From contig NZ_MLCE01000021.1 in assembly GCF_002300165.1 (NCBI RefSeq), positions 372,001 to 436,000 on the forward strand: a stretch of 64,000 bases of DNA, given 5' to 3'. Positions 34,581-43,175 of the stretch are shown one piece after another. Positions within the stretch are counted from its first letter, which is position 1; every line of letters begins with the position of its first letter. The notes under the pieces were generated by a model that ran no database searches, had not been told where the DNA came from, and saw nothing but the letters and a program-made list of their open reading frames with translations. The position numbers were made by a program, and so were the translations under genes. This stretch comes from Streptomyces sp. Tue6028 (lineage in GTDB: Bacteria > Actinomycetota > Actinomycetes > Streptomycetales > Streptomycetaceae).

Positions 34581-36532
34581 TCGCTCGGCGCCGCCGGGAG
34601 CTTGGCCTGGATGAGGTCCATCACCGTGGAGTCCGTGAGGGTGGTGACGTCACCGAGCTCGCGGTTCTCGGCCACATCGCGCAGCAGTCGGCGCATGATC
34701 TTGCCGGACCGTGTCTTCGGCAGCTCCGCCACCGGAAGGATCCGCTTGGGCTTGGCGATCGGCCCGAGCGTGGAGCCCACGTGGTTGCGCAGGTCGGCGA
34801 CGAGCCCCTCGTCGTCCGCGGAGGCCGAGCCCCGCAGGATCACGAAGGCCACGATCGCCTGCCCGGTCGTCTCGTCCGCGGCGCCGACGACCGCCGCCTC
34901 GGCGACCGACGGGTGCGAGACGAGAGCCGATTCGACCTCGGTCGTCGAGATGTTGTGCCCGGACACGAGCATGACGTCGTCGACCCGGCCGAGCAGCCAG
35001 ATGTCCCCGTCCTCGTCCTTCTTGGCGCCGTCCCCGGCGAAGTACTTGCCCTCGAAACGCGACCAGTACGTGTCGATGAACCGCTGGTCGTCGCCCCAGA
35101 TGGTGCGCAGCATCGACGGCCACGGCTCGGTCAGGACGAGGTAACCGCCGCCGCCGTTCGGTACTTCGTTGGCCTCGTCGTCGACGACCGTCGCCGCGAT
35201 GCCCGGCAGCGCGCGCTGCGCGGAGCCCGGCTTGGTCTCGGTGACCCCGGGCAGCGGCGAGATCATCATCGCGCCGGTCTCCGTCTGCCACCAGGTGTCC
35301 ACGATCGGGGTGCGGTCGCCGCCGATGTGCTTGCGGTACCAGACCCAGGCCTCGGGGTTGATCGGCTCGCCGACCGACCCCAGCACCCGCAGCGACGACA
35401 GGTCGAACTTCGCGGGGATGTCGTCGCCCCACTTCATGAACGTGCGGATGGCGGTGGGCGCCGTGTACAGGATCGTGACGCCGTACTTCTGGATGATCTC
35501 CCAGAAGCGCCCCTGGTGCGGGGTGTCGGGCGTGCCCTCGTACATGACCTGCGTCGCGCCGTTCGAGAGCGGGCCGTAGGTGATGTACGAGTGTCCGGTG
35601 ACCCAGCCGATGTCGGCCGTGCACCAGTACACGTCGGTCTCGGGCTTGAGGTCGAAGACGGCATGGTGCGTGTACGACGCCTGGGTGAGGTAGCCGCCGG
35701 AGGTGTGCAGGATGCCCTTCGGCTTCCCCGTCGTCCCGGACGTGTAGAGGATGAAGAGCGGGTGCTCGGCGTCGAACGCCTCCGGGGTGTGCTCGGCGGA
35801 CTGACGCTCGACGATCTCGTGCCACCACACGTCGCGGCCCTCGGTCCAGTCGACCTCCTGGCCCGTACGCCGGACGACCAGGACCTTGTCGACCCCGTCG
35901 ACGCGGTTCACGGCCTCGTCGACGGCGGGCTTGAGCGCGGACGGCTTGCCGCGCCGGTAGCCGCCGTCGGAGGTGATGACCAGCTTGGCGTCGGCGTCCT
36001 TGATGCGGGTGGCGATGGCGTCCGCGGAGAATCCGCCGAAGACGACGGAGTGCGCGGCACCGATGCGGGCGCAGGCCAGCATCGCGACGACGGCCTCGGG
36101 GATCATCGGCAGGTAGACGGCGACCCGGTCGCCCTTGCCGACTCCCAGCTCGGTCAGGGCGTTCGCGGCCTTGGAGACCTCGTCCTTGAGCTCGGCGTAG
36201 GTGATGGCGCGGCCGTCGCCCGGCTCGCCCTCGAAGTGGATGGCCACGCGGTCGCCGTGTCCGGCCTCGACGTGCCGGTCCACGCAGTTGTACGCGACGT
36301 TGAGCTTGCCGTCCTTGAACCACTTGGCGAACGGCGGGTTCGACCAGTCCAGCGTCTCGGTCGGCTCGGTGGCCCAGGTCAGCCGGCGGGCCTGCTCGGC
36401 CCAGAAGCCGAGCCTGTCAGCCTTGGCCTGCTCATACGCCTCCGCGGTGACGTTGGCGTTCGCGGCCAGGTCGGCGGGCGGCGCGAACCTGCGCTCTTCC
36501 TTCAGCAGGTTGGCCAGGCTTTCGTTGCTCAC
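34574..36532 (-). CDS. acs: Acetyl-CoA synthetase (AMP-forming)
   Basis: Converts acetate, ATP and CoA to acetyl-CoA. The 652-residue length is standard. Motifs: the P-loop-like YTSGTTGKPKGILHT, the adenylate motif DTWWQTETG, LGRVDDVMLVSGHNISTTEVE at the domain hinge, and the acetylatable Lys in PKTRSGKIMRR near the C-terminus. GTG 36532 has GGGAAAGGGAG upstream. A DasR-like operator at 36618-36633 lies 86-101 bp before the start. Confidence 0.96.
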   Translation of the reverse strand: MSNESLANLLKEERRFAPPADLAANANVTAEAYEQAKADRLGFWAEQARRLTWATEPTETLDWSNPPFAKWFKDGKLNVAYNCVDRHVEAGHGDRVAIHFEGEPGDGRAITYAELKDEVSKAANALTELGVGKGDRVAVYLPMIPEAVVAMLACARIGAAHSVVFGGFSADAIATRIKDADAKLVITSDGGYRRGKPSALKPAVDEAVNRVDGVDKVLVVRRTGQEVDWTEGRDVWWHEIVERQSAEHTPEAFDAEHPLFILYTSGTTGKPKGILHTSGGYLTQASYTHHAVFDLKPETDVYWCTADIGWVTGHSYITYGPLSNGATQVMYEGTPDTPHQGRFWEIIQKYGVTILYTAPTAIRTFMKWGDDIPAKFDLSSLRVLGSVGEPINPEAWVWYRKHIGGDRTPIVDTWWQTETGAMMISPLPGVTETKPGSAQRALPGIAATVVDDEANEVPNGGGGYLVLTEPWPSMLRTIWGDDQRFIDTYWSRFEGKYFAGDGAKKDEDGDIWLLGRVDDVMLVSGHNISTTEVESALVSHPSVAEAAVVGAADETTGQAIVAFVILRGSASADDEGLVADLRNHVGSTLGPIAKPKRILPVAELPKTRSGKIMRRLLRDVAENRELGDVTTLTDSTVMDLIQAKLPAAPSED

Positions 36533-36617
36533 GACATCTCCCTTTCCCAGGGTGTCCGTTGTGTCCCAGGCCACAGCTCATCAGACCGGGGGCCTCGATG
36601 ACAAGGGCCGATCCCAA

Positions 36618-36633
36618 ATTGGTTTAGACCTGT
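36618..36633. promoter_or_regulatory. Candidate DasR operator (dre)
   Basis: ATTGGTTTAGACCTGT matches 12 of 16 positions of the DasR consensus ACTGGTCTAGACCACT, including the core TGGT-TAGACC. It sits in the acs promoter region. DasR links N-acetylglucosamine use to development; the assignment here rests on sequence alone. Confidence 0.45.
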
Positions 36634-36832
36634 TGGATCGTGCTGGTCCGGGCAGCCGGCTCTCGCTGTGCGTCCCGGCCCTCGGGCACGTCCCGCACAT
36701 CCCTCGTGCGGGCCGAAGAGAGCCGCACTCAGGGTCACGTACGGTCCGGCCGTCGGGTTCACCGGCCCAGCTTCCCCGCTACGGCCCCCGGAACGCACGA
36801 AGTGCCCCCCGACGCGCGGGAGGCACCCATGC

Positions 36833-36865
36833 GGTGCGCGGCCCCTTCGGACGGGGCCGCGCACC
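36833..36865 (-). terminator. Strong hairpin downstream of the SulP/carbonic anhydrase gene
   Basis: A perfect 13-bp stem, GGTGCGCGGCCCC/GGGGCCGCGCACC, with a 7-base loop. It lies 33 bp beyond the stop of the minus-strand gene. A second, weaker stem (GTGCC..GGCAC) is adjacent near 36802-36826. Confidence 0.75.
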
Positions 36866-36897
36866 ATCAGCCGGTCACGCCGGGTGGCGTGGTGCGG

Positions 36898-39267
36898 TCA
36901 TGCCGGGTGGCGCAGATCCTCCGTCGCCCCGACGTGTTCGAACAGCTCGGCCCCGTCGCGATCGTCCAGCAGGTACGCCTGCGCCTCCCCGACGTGGAAG
37001 TACATCCCGTGCAGCTCGAGCGCGCCTTCCCGCAGGGCTCGTGCCACGGATTCGTGGGTCCGCAGGTGCTCCAGCTGCTGCACCACGTTGGTCAGGCAGA
37101 GCTGTTCCACCGCGTCGGCGGGTTCGCGTGCGGTGAACCGTGCTCCCGGGTGGTCCTCGGCGGCCATCCGCTCCAGGCTCGGGCGTCCGTGCCGCAGCCA
37201 GCGCTTGAGCGGGGTCAGCGCCCCTCCGGGCTCCGAGGCCAGCAGGGCCTGCATCGCCCCGCACCCGGAGTGCCCGCACACCGTGATGGACCGCACCTTC
37301 AGCACGTCCACCGCGTACTCGATCGCGGCGGCGACCGAGTCGTCGCCGCTCTCGTCCCCGGGCAGCGGCACGAGATTGCCCACGTTCCGTACGACGAAGA
37401 GGTCACCGGGGCCGCTGGAGGTGATCATCGACGTGACGAGCCGGGAGTCCGCGCAGGTGAGGAACAGCTGGGACGGCCGCTGCCCCTCCCGGGCCAGCCG
37501 GGCCAGCTCGCCCCGCACCAGAGGTGCGGTGTTGCGCTGGAACGCGCTGATGCCGCGCGCCAGTTGATGGCCGCTCGGTCCGGTGGCGCAGCCCTCCTCG
37601 TCCGCCGTGGCGCACGGTTCGCAGGCGGGCGTGGCCCGCGGGGCGGCGGACGGTTCGCAGTGGTGGTTGCGCCAGGGGGTCCAGGGCCGGCAGCGGCAGT
37701 GCGCGGAGCCCGCGGGCTCGGCGATCCTGGTCCCGGCCCGGCCTGTGAACTCGACCGTGCCGCCCCGCGCGACGTGCGAGTTCTGCCAGTCCTGCAGTGA
37801 CTCGTATGCCGCGTGGTCCATGAAGGATCCGTCCAACTCGACCACGGTGTGAGCTCCTTGGGGGATGAGATGGAGGGCCCGGCTGAGCCGCGGCACCGCG
37901 AGGAACGTCAGCTGCCCCCGTACGCGTACGTGATGGACATCTCCCCTCTCCTCGTGCGTGATGCGGGTGCGGGCGAGGCGGTGCAGGGCGACGCCGACGG
38001 CCACGGAGACCCCCAGCGCCACGCCTTCGAGGACTCCGAGGAGGACGACGCCGAGGGTGGTGACGGCGTAGACCAGGACCTCGCGGTGGCGGGTCACCGT
38101 GCGAATGTGGTTCAGGGACACCATCTGGATGCCGACGGCCATCACCAGGGCGGCGAGCGACGCGAGGGGGATCAGCTCGAGGATCGGGACCATCAGCAGC
38201 GCGGCGATCACTACGAAAACGCCGTGCAGCATCGTGGAGTTCCGGCTCACGGCGCCGGCGTTCACGTTCGCGGAACTTCGTACGGCCACGCCGGCGACCG
38301 GCAGTCCGCCGAGCGCGCCGGAGGCGATGTTGGCGGCGCCCTGACCGAGCAGTTCGCGGTTCAGGTCGGAGCGGCCCACCCGGGTCTGCTGTGCGGGCCG
38401 GCCCGCGATCAGCTTGTCCACGGCGACGGCGCCGAGCAGCGACTGCACGCTGCACACCAGCGTGGTGGTGAGCACGGCGGCAGCGACGCCGAGCACCGGC
38501 CCGTCGGGCAGTCCGGCCAGTGCGTGGCTGCTCCATGACGGCAGGTCGACCTTGGGCAGGGTCAGGCCCGCGAGCGTGGCCGCGACGGTGGCTCCGGCGA
38601 CGGCGACGAGCGCGGCGGGGATGGCGCGCAGGAGCTTCCCGGCCTGGCCGGGAATGCGCGGCCAGGTGAAGAGGAGTGCGAGGGTCAGCGCGCTCATCGT
38701 CACCGCGGCGGGTTGTACGTGCGCCAGCTGGTCGGGCAGCGCGCGGATGTTGTCGAGGACGGAGCTCTGCGGGGTGCCGCCCAGCACGATGTGCAGCTGG
38801 GCGACGGCGATGGTCACGCCGATGCCGGCGAGCATGCCGTGCACGATCGCGGGGCTGACGGCGAGCGCCGTGCGGGCTACCCGCAGACAGCCCAGGCCCA
38901 GTTGGGCGACTCCGGCGAGGACGGTGATGGCGCAGGTCGTCCGCCATCCGTAGCGGTGGATGAGCTCGGCGGTGACGACGGTGAGTCCGGCGGCGGGCCC
39001 GCTCACCTGGAGCGGTGAGCCGCCGAGCCGTCCGGCGACGATTCCTCCCACGGCCGCGGCGACGAGGCCGGCCTGGAGCGGCGCGCCGGTGGCGAGGGCG
39101 ATGCCGAGGGACAGGGGCAGGGCGATCAGGAAGACGGAGATCGAGGCCGACAGGTCGGGCCCGGCGACATGGAATCGGCGGGGTGGGGTCGGTGGGGGGC
39201 TGTGGGGCTGGTGGGTGTGGGCGGGCCGAGTCGAGTCGGCGGCGCGGGTGGGGACGCAGGCGGACAT
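36898..39267 (-). CDS. SulP-type anion transporter fused to beta-carbonic anhydrase
   Basis: A 789-residue fusion. Residues ~35-430 form a SulP transporter (SASISVFLIALPLSLGIALA, QVSGPAAGLTVV, then LGGLPVAGVAVRSSANVNAGA). A short STAS-like domain (445-520, VVELDGSFMDHAAYESL) follows. A Cys/His-rich linker (523-560) leads to a beta-carbonic anhydrase (about 565-789). Its zinc ligands are Cys605 (CADSR), His and Cys in CGHSGCG (664-669). The start is ATG 39267 with GGAGGAGA upstream. The fusion suggests bicarbonate uptake or export coupled to CO2 hydration at the membrane. Confidence 0.94.
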   Translation of the reverse strand: MSACVPTRAADSTRPAHTHQPHSPPPTPPRRFHVAGPDLSASISVFLIALPLSLGIALATGAPLQAGLVAAAVGGIVAGRLGGSPLQVSGPAAGLTVVTAELIHRYGWRTTCAITVLAGVAQLGLGCLRVARTALAVSPAIVHGMLAGIGVTIAVAQLHIVLGGTPQSSVLDNIRALPDQLAHVQPAAVTMSALTLALLFTWPRIPGQAGKLLRAIPAALVAVAGATVAATLAGLTLPKVDLPSWSSHALAGLPDGPVLGVAAAVLTTTLVCSVQSLLGAVAVDKLIAGRPAQQTRVGRSDLNRELLGQGAANIASGALGGLPVAGVAVRSSANVNAGAVSRNSTMLHGVFVVIAALLMVPILELIPLASLAALVMAVGIQMVSLNHIRTVTRHREVLVYAVTTLGVVLLGVLEGVALGVSVAVGVALHRLARTRITHEERGDVHHVRVRGQLTFLAVPRLSRALHLIPQGAHTVVELDGSFMDHAAYESLQDWQNSHVARGGTVEFTGRAGTRIAEPAGSAHCRCRPWTPWRNHHCEPSAAPRATPACEPCATADEEGCATGPSGHQLARGISAFQRNTAPLVRGELARLAREGQRPSQLFLTCADSRLVTSMITSSGPGDLFVVRNVGNLVPLPGDESGDDSVAAAIEYAVDVLKVRSITVCGHSGCGAMQALLASEPGGALTPLKRWLRHGRPSLERMAAEDHPGARFTAREPADAVEQLCLTNVVQQLEHLRTHESVARALREGALELHGMYFHVGEAQAYLLDDRDGAELFEHVGATEDLRHPA

Positions 39268-39606
39268 GGTTCCCGTCTCCTCCGGGGCAGCGCGGTCGCG
39301 GAACGAGTGGACCCCCGTCCGAGGTGGCGGGGGTGGATCGCGGCCGTGGGTCACGGCGTGCAGCGGCGGGATTTTCAACGCTCGGTAAACGGATCGTAAT
39401 GCAGAGTAAAGGATTCTTGCCGGAAATCGCAGCAAATGGGGCATTAATTCACCCGTGCGGGTGAAGTGGGCATTTCATCGGCTTGTCATATTTATTCCTT
39501 TCTCGGTCCCGTGCGACCTTGGCGGCGCTGTCGGCAGATCACTGCACATCACCACAGAACGCCCTGATCGGCGTTGCCCCGACCGAAGGAAGAAGGAGGG
39601 CGGAAG
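39268..39606. promoter_or_regulatory. Divergent promoter region with inverted repeat
   Basis: This ~340 bp gap is AT-richer than its surroundings between 39390 and 39500 (GGCATTAATTC, CATATTTATTCC). A perfect inverted repeat TTCACCCG-TG-CGGGTGAA lies at 39448-39465 and could be an operator shared by the divergent transporter and lipoprotein genes. No gene is supported. Confidence 0.5.
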
Positions 39607-40878
39607 ATGGCCGCCACTCAGAGGATCGCCGCGGGCGTGGCAGTCGCCGCGGCCTGCGCATCGGCGCTCGCAGGTTGCGGGACGGGCGCCACCGGTTCGA
39701 AGGAAGGCGCGCACGGCACCAAGGAGGGCGCGGGAGCCCCGGCGCCCAAGAGCGCGATCCGTCTGATCGGCGACGGGTCCACCGCGTTCACCGGTGCGCA
39801 GCCGCATCTGCCGAAGCCGAAGAAGTTGAAGCCGGGTGAGAAGCCTCCGCAGTTCGTGGTGTTCTCGTGGGACGGTGCCGGCGAGGACAGCCAGAAGCTC
39901 TTCTCGCACTTCCGCAAGATCTCCAAGGCCAACAACGCGACGATGACGTACTTCCTGAGCGGCTTGTACCTGCTGCCGGAGGACAAGCGCGATCTGTACA
40001 GGCCGCCGCAGCACTCGCCCGGCAGCTCGGAGATCGGCTTCAACGACGAGCAGGGCATCAAGGACACCGTGACGCAGCTGCGCGGGGCGTGGCTGGAGGG
40101 CAATGAGATCGGCACGCACTTCAACGGCCACTTCTGCGGGACCGACGGCGGGGTCGGCGAGTGGTCGGTCGCGGACTGGAAGAGCGAGATCTCCCAGGCG
40201 AAGTCGTTCGTGAAGTCCTGGAAGACCAACACCGGCATGACGAAGGCGTCACCGCTGCCGTTCGACTACGACAAGGAGCTCATCGGCGCCCGGACGCCCT
40301 GCCTGGAAGGCAAGGAGAACTTCCGGAAGGCGGCCGGCCGGCTGGGCTTCCGCTACGACACCAGTGGCATCAACAACCAGGTCTGGCCCAAGAAGAAGGA
40401 CGGCCTGTGGGACCTGTCGATGCAGCTGGTGCCCTTCCCCGGCCACAACTACGAGCAGCTGACCATGGACTACAACTTCATGGTCAGCCAGTCGGGAACC
40501 GAGACCCAGGGCGACCCCGACAAGCAGGAGTACTGGGGCGACCAGATGCGCGACGGACTGCTCAAGGGCTTCCAGCGCGCCTATGACGGCAACCGTGCGC
40601 CGCTGGTCATCGGCAACCACTTCGAGTCCTGGAACGGCGGCACCTACATGCGGGCCATCGACCAGGTCGTCGAGAGTGTCTGCACCAAGTCCGAGGTGCG
40701 CTGCGTCTCCTTCCGGCAGCTCGCCGACTGGCTCGACGCCCAGGACCCCGCCGCGCTCGACAAGCTCCGCGGACTCAAGGTCGGTGAGGCCCCGAAGCAG
40801 GGCTGGGCGTCCTTCCTCTCGGGCCGCCCCGCCCCGGCCCCGAAGGGTGTCCCCGGGGCGCCGGCCGTCAAGCCGTGA
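39607..40878 (+). CDS. Lipoprotein resembling polysaccharide deacetylases
   Basis: A 423-residue lipoprotein with the lipobox LAGC (Cys near residue 25), followed by a Gly/Lys/Ala linker. The main domain contains FVVFSWDGAGEDSQKLFSHF, TYFLSGLYLLPEDKR and GNEIGTHFNGHFCGTDGG, which echo the NodB-fold Asp and His-x3-His metal motifs. RTPCLEGKENFRKAAGRLGF and IGNHFESWNGGTYMRA follow. This suggests a surface carbohydrate-active enzyme, but the motifs are not canonical and activity is unproven. The start at ATG 39607 follows GGAGGGCGGAAG. Confidence 0.8.
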   Translation: MAATQRIAAGVAVAAACASALAGCGTGATGSKEGAHGTKEGAGAPAPKSAIRLIGDGSTAFTGAQPHLPKPKKLKPGEKPPQFVVFSWDGAGEDSQKLFSHFRKISKANNATMTYFLSGLYLLPEDKRDLYRPPQHSPGSSEIGFNDEQGIKDTVTQLRGAWLEGNEIGTHFNGHFCGTDGGVGEWSVADWKSEISQAKSFVKSWKTNTGMTKASPLPFDYDKELIGARTPCLEGKENFRKAAGRLGFRYDTSGINNQVWPKKKDGLWDLSMQLVPFPGHNYEQLTMDYNFMVSQSGTETQGDPDKQEYWGDQMRDGLLKGFQRAYDGNRAPLVIGNHFESWNGGTYMRAIDQVVESVCTKSEVRCVSFRQLADWLDAQDPAALDKLRGLKVGEAPKQGWASFLSGRPAPAPKGVPGAPAVKP

Positions 40879-40899
40879 CGGCGGCCTGATGGCCGCGGC

Positions 40900-41880
40900 T
40901 CACACGGTGGCCACCAGGCCCTCACCCAGCACGAACCCGGGGTCGACCTGCGCGGCCAGGTCGGCCCCGGTCTTCGCGTTGCCCCAACTCCCGGCGTTCT
41001 TCAGGTGGAAGTGCACCATCTGGTGCGTGTAGCGCTCCCAGTCGCGCAGGTCGTACGTGGCGTCGGCGGCGGTCTGCAACGTGCGCAGCGCACGGCGGTT
41101 GGGCTCCTCCAGGAGCTCGAACCGGGGCGGGCGGCCCTTCTCCATGGCACGCACCCAGTCCGAGTGCCCGACCGTGACCAGGAGGTCGTCACCGACCTCG
41201 GCGCGCAGGAAGTCGATGTCGTCCTGGCCCTGCACCTTGTTGCCCACGACCTTCAGGACCACGCCGAAGTCGCGTGCGTATTCCTTGTACTGGCGGTAGA
41301 CGGAGACTCCCTTCCTGGTCGGCTCGGCGACCAGGAAGGTGATGTCGAAGCGGGTGAACAAGCCGGACGCGAAGGAGTCCGATCCCGCCGTCATGTCGAC
41401 GACGGCGTACTCGCTGTGGCCGTCGACGAGATGATTCAGGCAGAGCTCCACTGCACCGGTCTTGGAGTGATAGCAGGCCACTCCCAGGTCGGCCTCGGTG
41501 AACGGGCCGGTGACCATCAAACGGACGGTGCCGCCGTCCAGTTCCACCGGACGCGCGCAGGCGTCGTAGACCGGATTGTTCTCGTTCAGCCGCAGCAGGC
41601 GCGAGCCCTCGCCGGGCGGGGTCGTCTTGATCATCGTCTCCACGGACGCGATGCGCTGGTTGGAGCCGCGGAGATAGTCCTTGATCACCGGCAGCCGCTC
41701 GCCCATGGCGGGCAGTGCCGCGGCTGTCGCCTCTTCGAGGCCCAGCGCGGCCCCCAGGTGCTGGTTGATGTCGGCGTCGATGGCGACGACCGGCGCCCCC
41801 GTGGCCGCGAGGTGGCGGATGAACAAAGAGGACAGGGTCGTCTTGCCGCTGCCGCCCTTCCCGACGAAAGCAATTTTCAT
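40900..41880 (-). CDS. CooC/MinD-like P-loop ATPase
   Basis: A 326-residue ATPase starting MKIAFVGKGGSGKTTLSSLF (deviant Walker A, residues 7-15). The A-prime motif is VVAIDADINQHLG, and YAVVDMTAGSDSFASGLF and FLVAEPTRKGVSVY follow. These are traits of CooC-type nickel-insertion or maturation ATPases and their relatives. No carbon monoxide dehydrogenase or hydrogenase gene lies nearby, so its client is unknown. It is divergent from the Fic-like gene. TACGCT lies eight bases before the ATG on the minus strand. Confidence 0.85.
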   Translation of the reverse strand: MKIAFVGKGGSGKTTLSSLFIRHLAATGAPVVAIDADINQHLGAALGLEEATAAALPAMGERLPVIKDYLRGSNQRIASVETMIKTTPPGEGSRLLRLNENNPVYDACARPVELDGGTVRLMVTGPFTEADLGVACYHSKTGAVELCLNHLVDGHSEYAVVDMTAGSDSFASGLFTRFDITFLVAEPTRKGVSVYRQYKEYARDFGVVLKVVGNKVQGQDDIDFLRAEVGDDLLVTVGHSDWVRAMEKGRPPRFELLEEPNRRALRTLQTAADATYDLRDWERYTHQMVHFHLKNAGSWGNAKTGADLAAQVDPGFVLGEGLVATV

Positions 41881-41888
41881 GTTCACCA

Positions 41889-41894
41889 AGCGTA
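41889..41894 (-). promoter_or_regulatory. Possible -10 box for the CooC/MinD-like ATPase
   Basis: Minus-strand TACGCT, eight bases, then the ATG at 41880. Confidence 0.3.
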
Positions 41895-41968
41895 GTCGCA
41901 CGATCGCCCTGAGTGTCAGGGTCACGTGAAGAAGACCACTCCTTCGTGGGGCGGGGGCCCGGGGTGCG

Positions 41969-41974
41969 TAGTGT
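41969..41974 (+). promoter_or_regulatory. -10 box of a leaderless promoter for the Fic-like gene
   Basis: TAGTGT, seven bases, then the ATG at 41982. Confidence 0.5.
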
Positions 41975-41981
41975 CGTACTC

Positions 41982-42806
41982 ATGAGTACGACAGGTGCGC
42001 ACGCCGATCCGCTCGCGGCCCTGGGGTCCCTTCCCGGAGTGGCCGAATCCGTGGAGTCCGTCCGCAAAGCGGTGGACCGGGTCTACGGGCACCGGATCAT
42101 GCGGCGCCGCAGCAACGAGATCACGTCCGAGGCGGCGCTGCGCGGCGCGCGCGGTTCCGCGGCACTGTCGGGCGCGGACTGGGCTCTCGAAGAGGTGCGC
42201 CGCCGCACCGACTTCAGCGCGGGCGACGAGGACCGTACGGTCGGTGCGGCCCTGCGGCTGACCGCGGAGGCGGGCCAACTCCTGTCCATCTGGCGGCAGT
42301 CGCCCCTGCGGGTGCTGGCCCGGCTGCACCTGGTGGCGGCTGCGGGCAAGGACGACGAGATCGGCCGCCCTCGGCAGGACGGCGAGCCGGTCGACGAGCC
42401 CCTGGTCGAGCTGACGCTGCCGGACGCGGACGAGGTGGCCGGCCGCCTCGAAGGGCTGTCCGAGCTGATCGTCGCGGGCGGTTCGGCCCCCGCGCTGGTG
42501 ACCGCGGCGGTCGTCCACGGCGAACTGCTCGCGCTGCGCCCCTTCACCTCCCACAACGGCCTGGTGGCCCGCACGGCCGAGCGGATCGTCCTGGTGGGCA
42601 GCGGCCTCGACCCGAAGTCGATCTGCCCGGCGGAGGTGGGCCACGCCGAGCTCGGCCGCGCGGCCTATCTGACGGCCCTGGACGGATATGTCTCCGGAAC
42701 CCCTGACGGCGTGGCGGCCTGGATCGCGCACTGCGGCAAGGCGGTCGTGCTGGGGGCCAGGGAGTCGACGGCGGTCTGCGAGGCGCTCCAGCGCGGGGCG
42801 GCGTGA
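41982..42806 (+). CDS. Fic-like protein with degenerate active site
   Basis: A 274-residue protein with Fic/DOC helices. The core reads LALRPFTSHNGLVARTAERI in place of the canonical HxFx(D/E)GNGRxxR. The catalytic His is Arg, the acidic residue and first Gly are changed, and only Phe, Asn-Gly and the final Arg remain. It is unlikely to transfer AMP, so it may be a scaffold or binding protein. A possible inhibitory-type segment is not recognised. TAGTGT seven bases upstream supports the ATG at 41982 as a leaderless start. Divergent from the ATPase gene. Confidence 0.75.
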   Translation: MSTTGAHADPLAALGSLPGVAESVESVRKAVDRVYGHRIMRRRSNEITSEAALRGARGSAALSGADWALEEVRRRTDFSAGDEDRTVGAALRLTAEAGQLLSIWRQSPLRVLARLHLVAAAGKDDEIGRPRQDGEPVDEPLVELTLPDADEVAGRLEGLSELIVAGGSAPALVTAAVVHGELLALRPFTSHNGLVARTAERIVLVGSGLDPKSICPAEVGHAELGRAAYLTALDGYVSGTPDGVAAWIAHCGKAVVLGARESTAVCEALQRGAA

Positions 42807-43175
42807 GGCGGAAGACTGCCTGAACAGGGTTGCGGCGGTACGAGATCTCGTACCGCCGCTGGCATGCTCACCGGGTTACCAAGCGTCCTCGATATGTTGC
42901 CCATCAGGCCGGGAACTGTTGCCCGTCACCTGGTGCGGCTGGCCCGTAATCGACGGGTCGACGTCGCGTGGGTGCCTGGTGTTCATGCTCGGTCCGTGGG
43001 GCCTTGGTTGCGTTTAAAGGTGATCCTCTCGGATGTCCTTGGTCTCGCGGGCCGTTAACCCCTTTGTACTCCTGGTCCCGAGGAAGCGAAACCCCTGGCT
43101 CTACTTCTTTACTTTTAGGTTCAAACGGGTGTGAAACGGTCGTCAATGTGCCGTGCACGCACCTGTTTGACGGGA
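42807..43175. other. Intergenic region with a perfect 28-bp palindrome
   Basis: GCGGCGGTACGAGA at 42832-42845 is followed directly by its exact reverse complement (42846-42859). It may be a terminator for the Fic-like gene or a regulator site. The rest is lower in GC than its neighbours, especially 43005-43140, and holds no gene that I can support. Confidence 0.6.
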
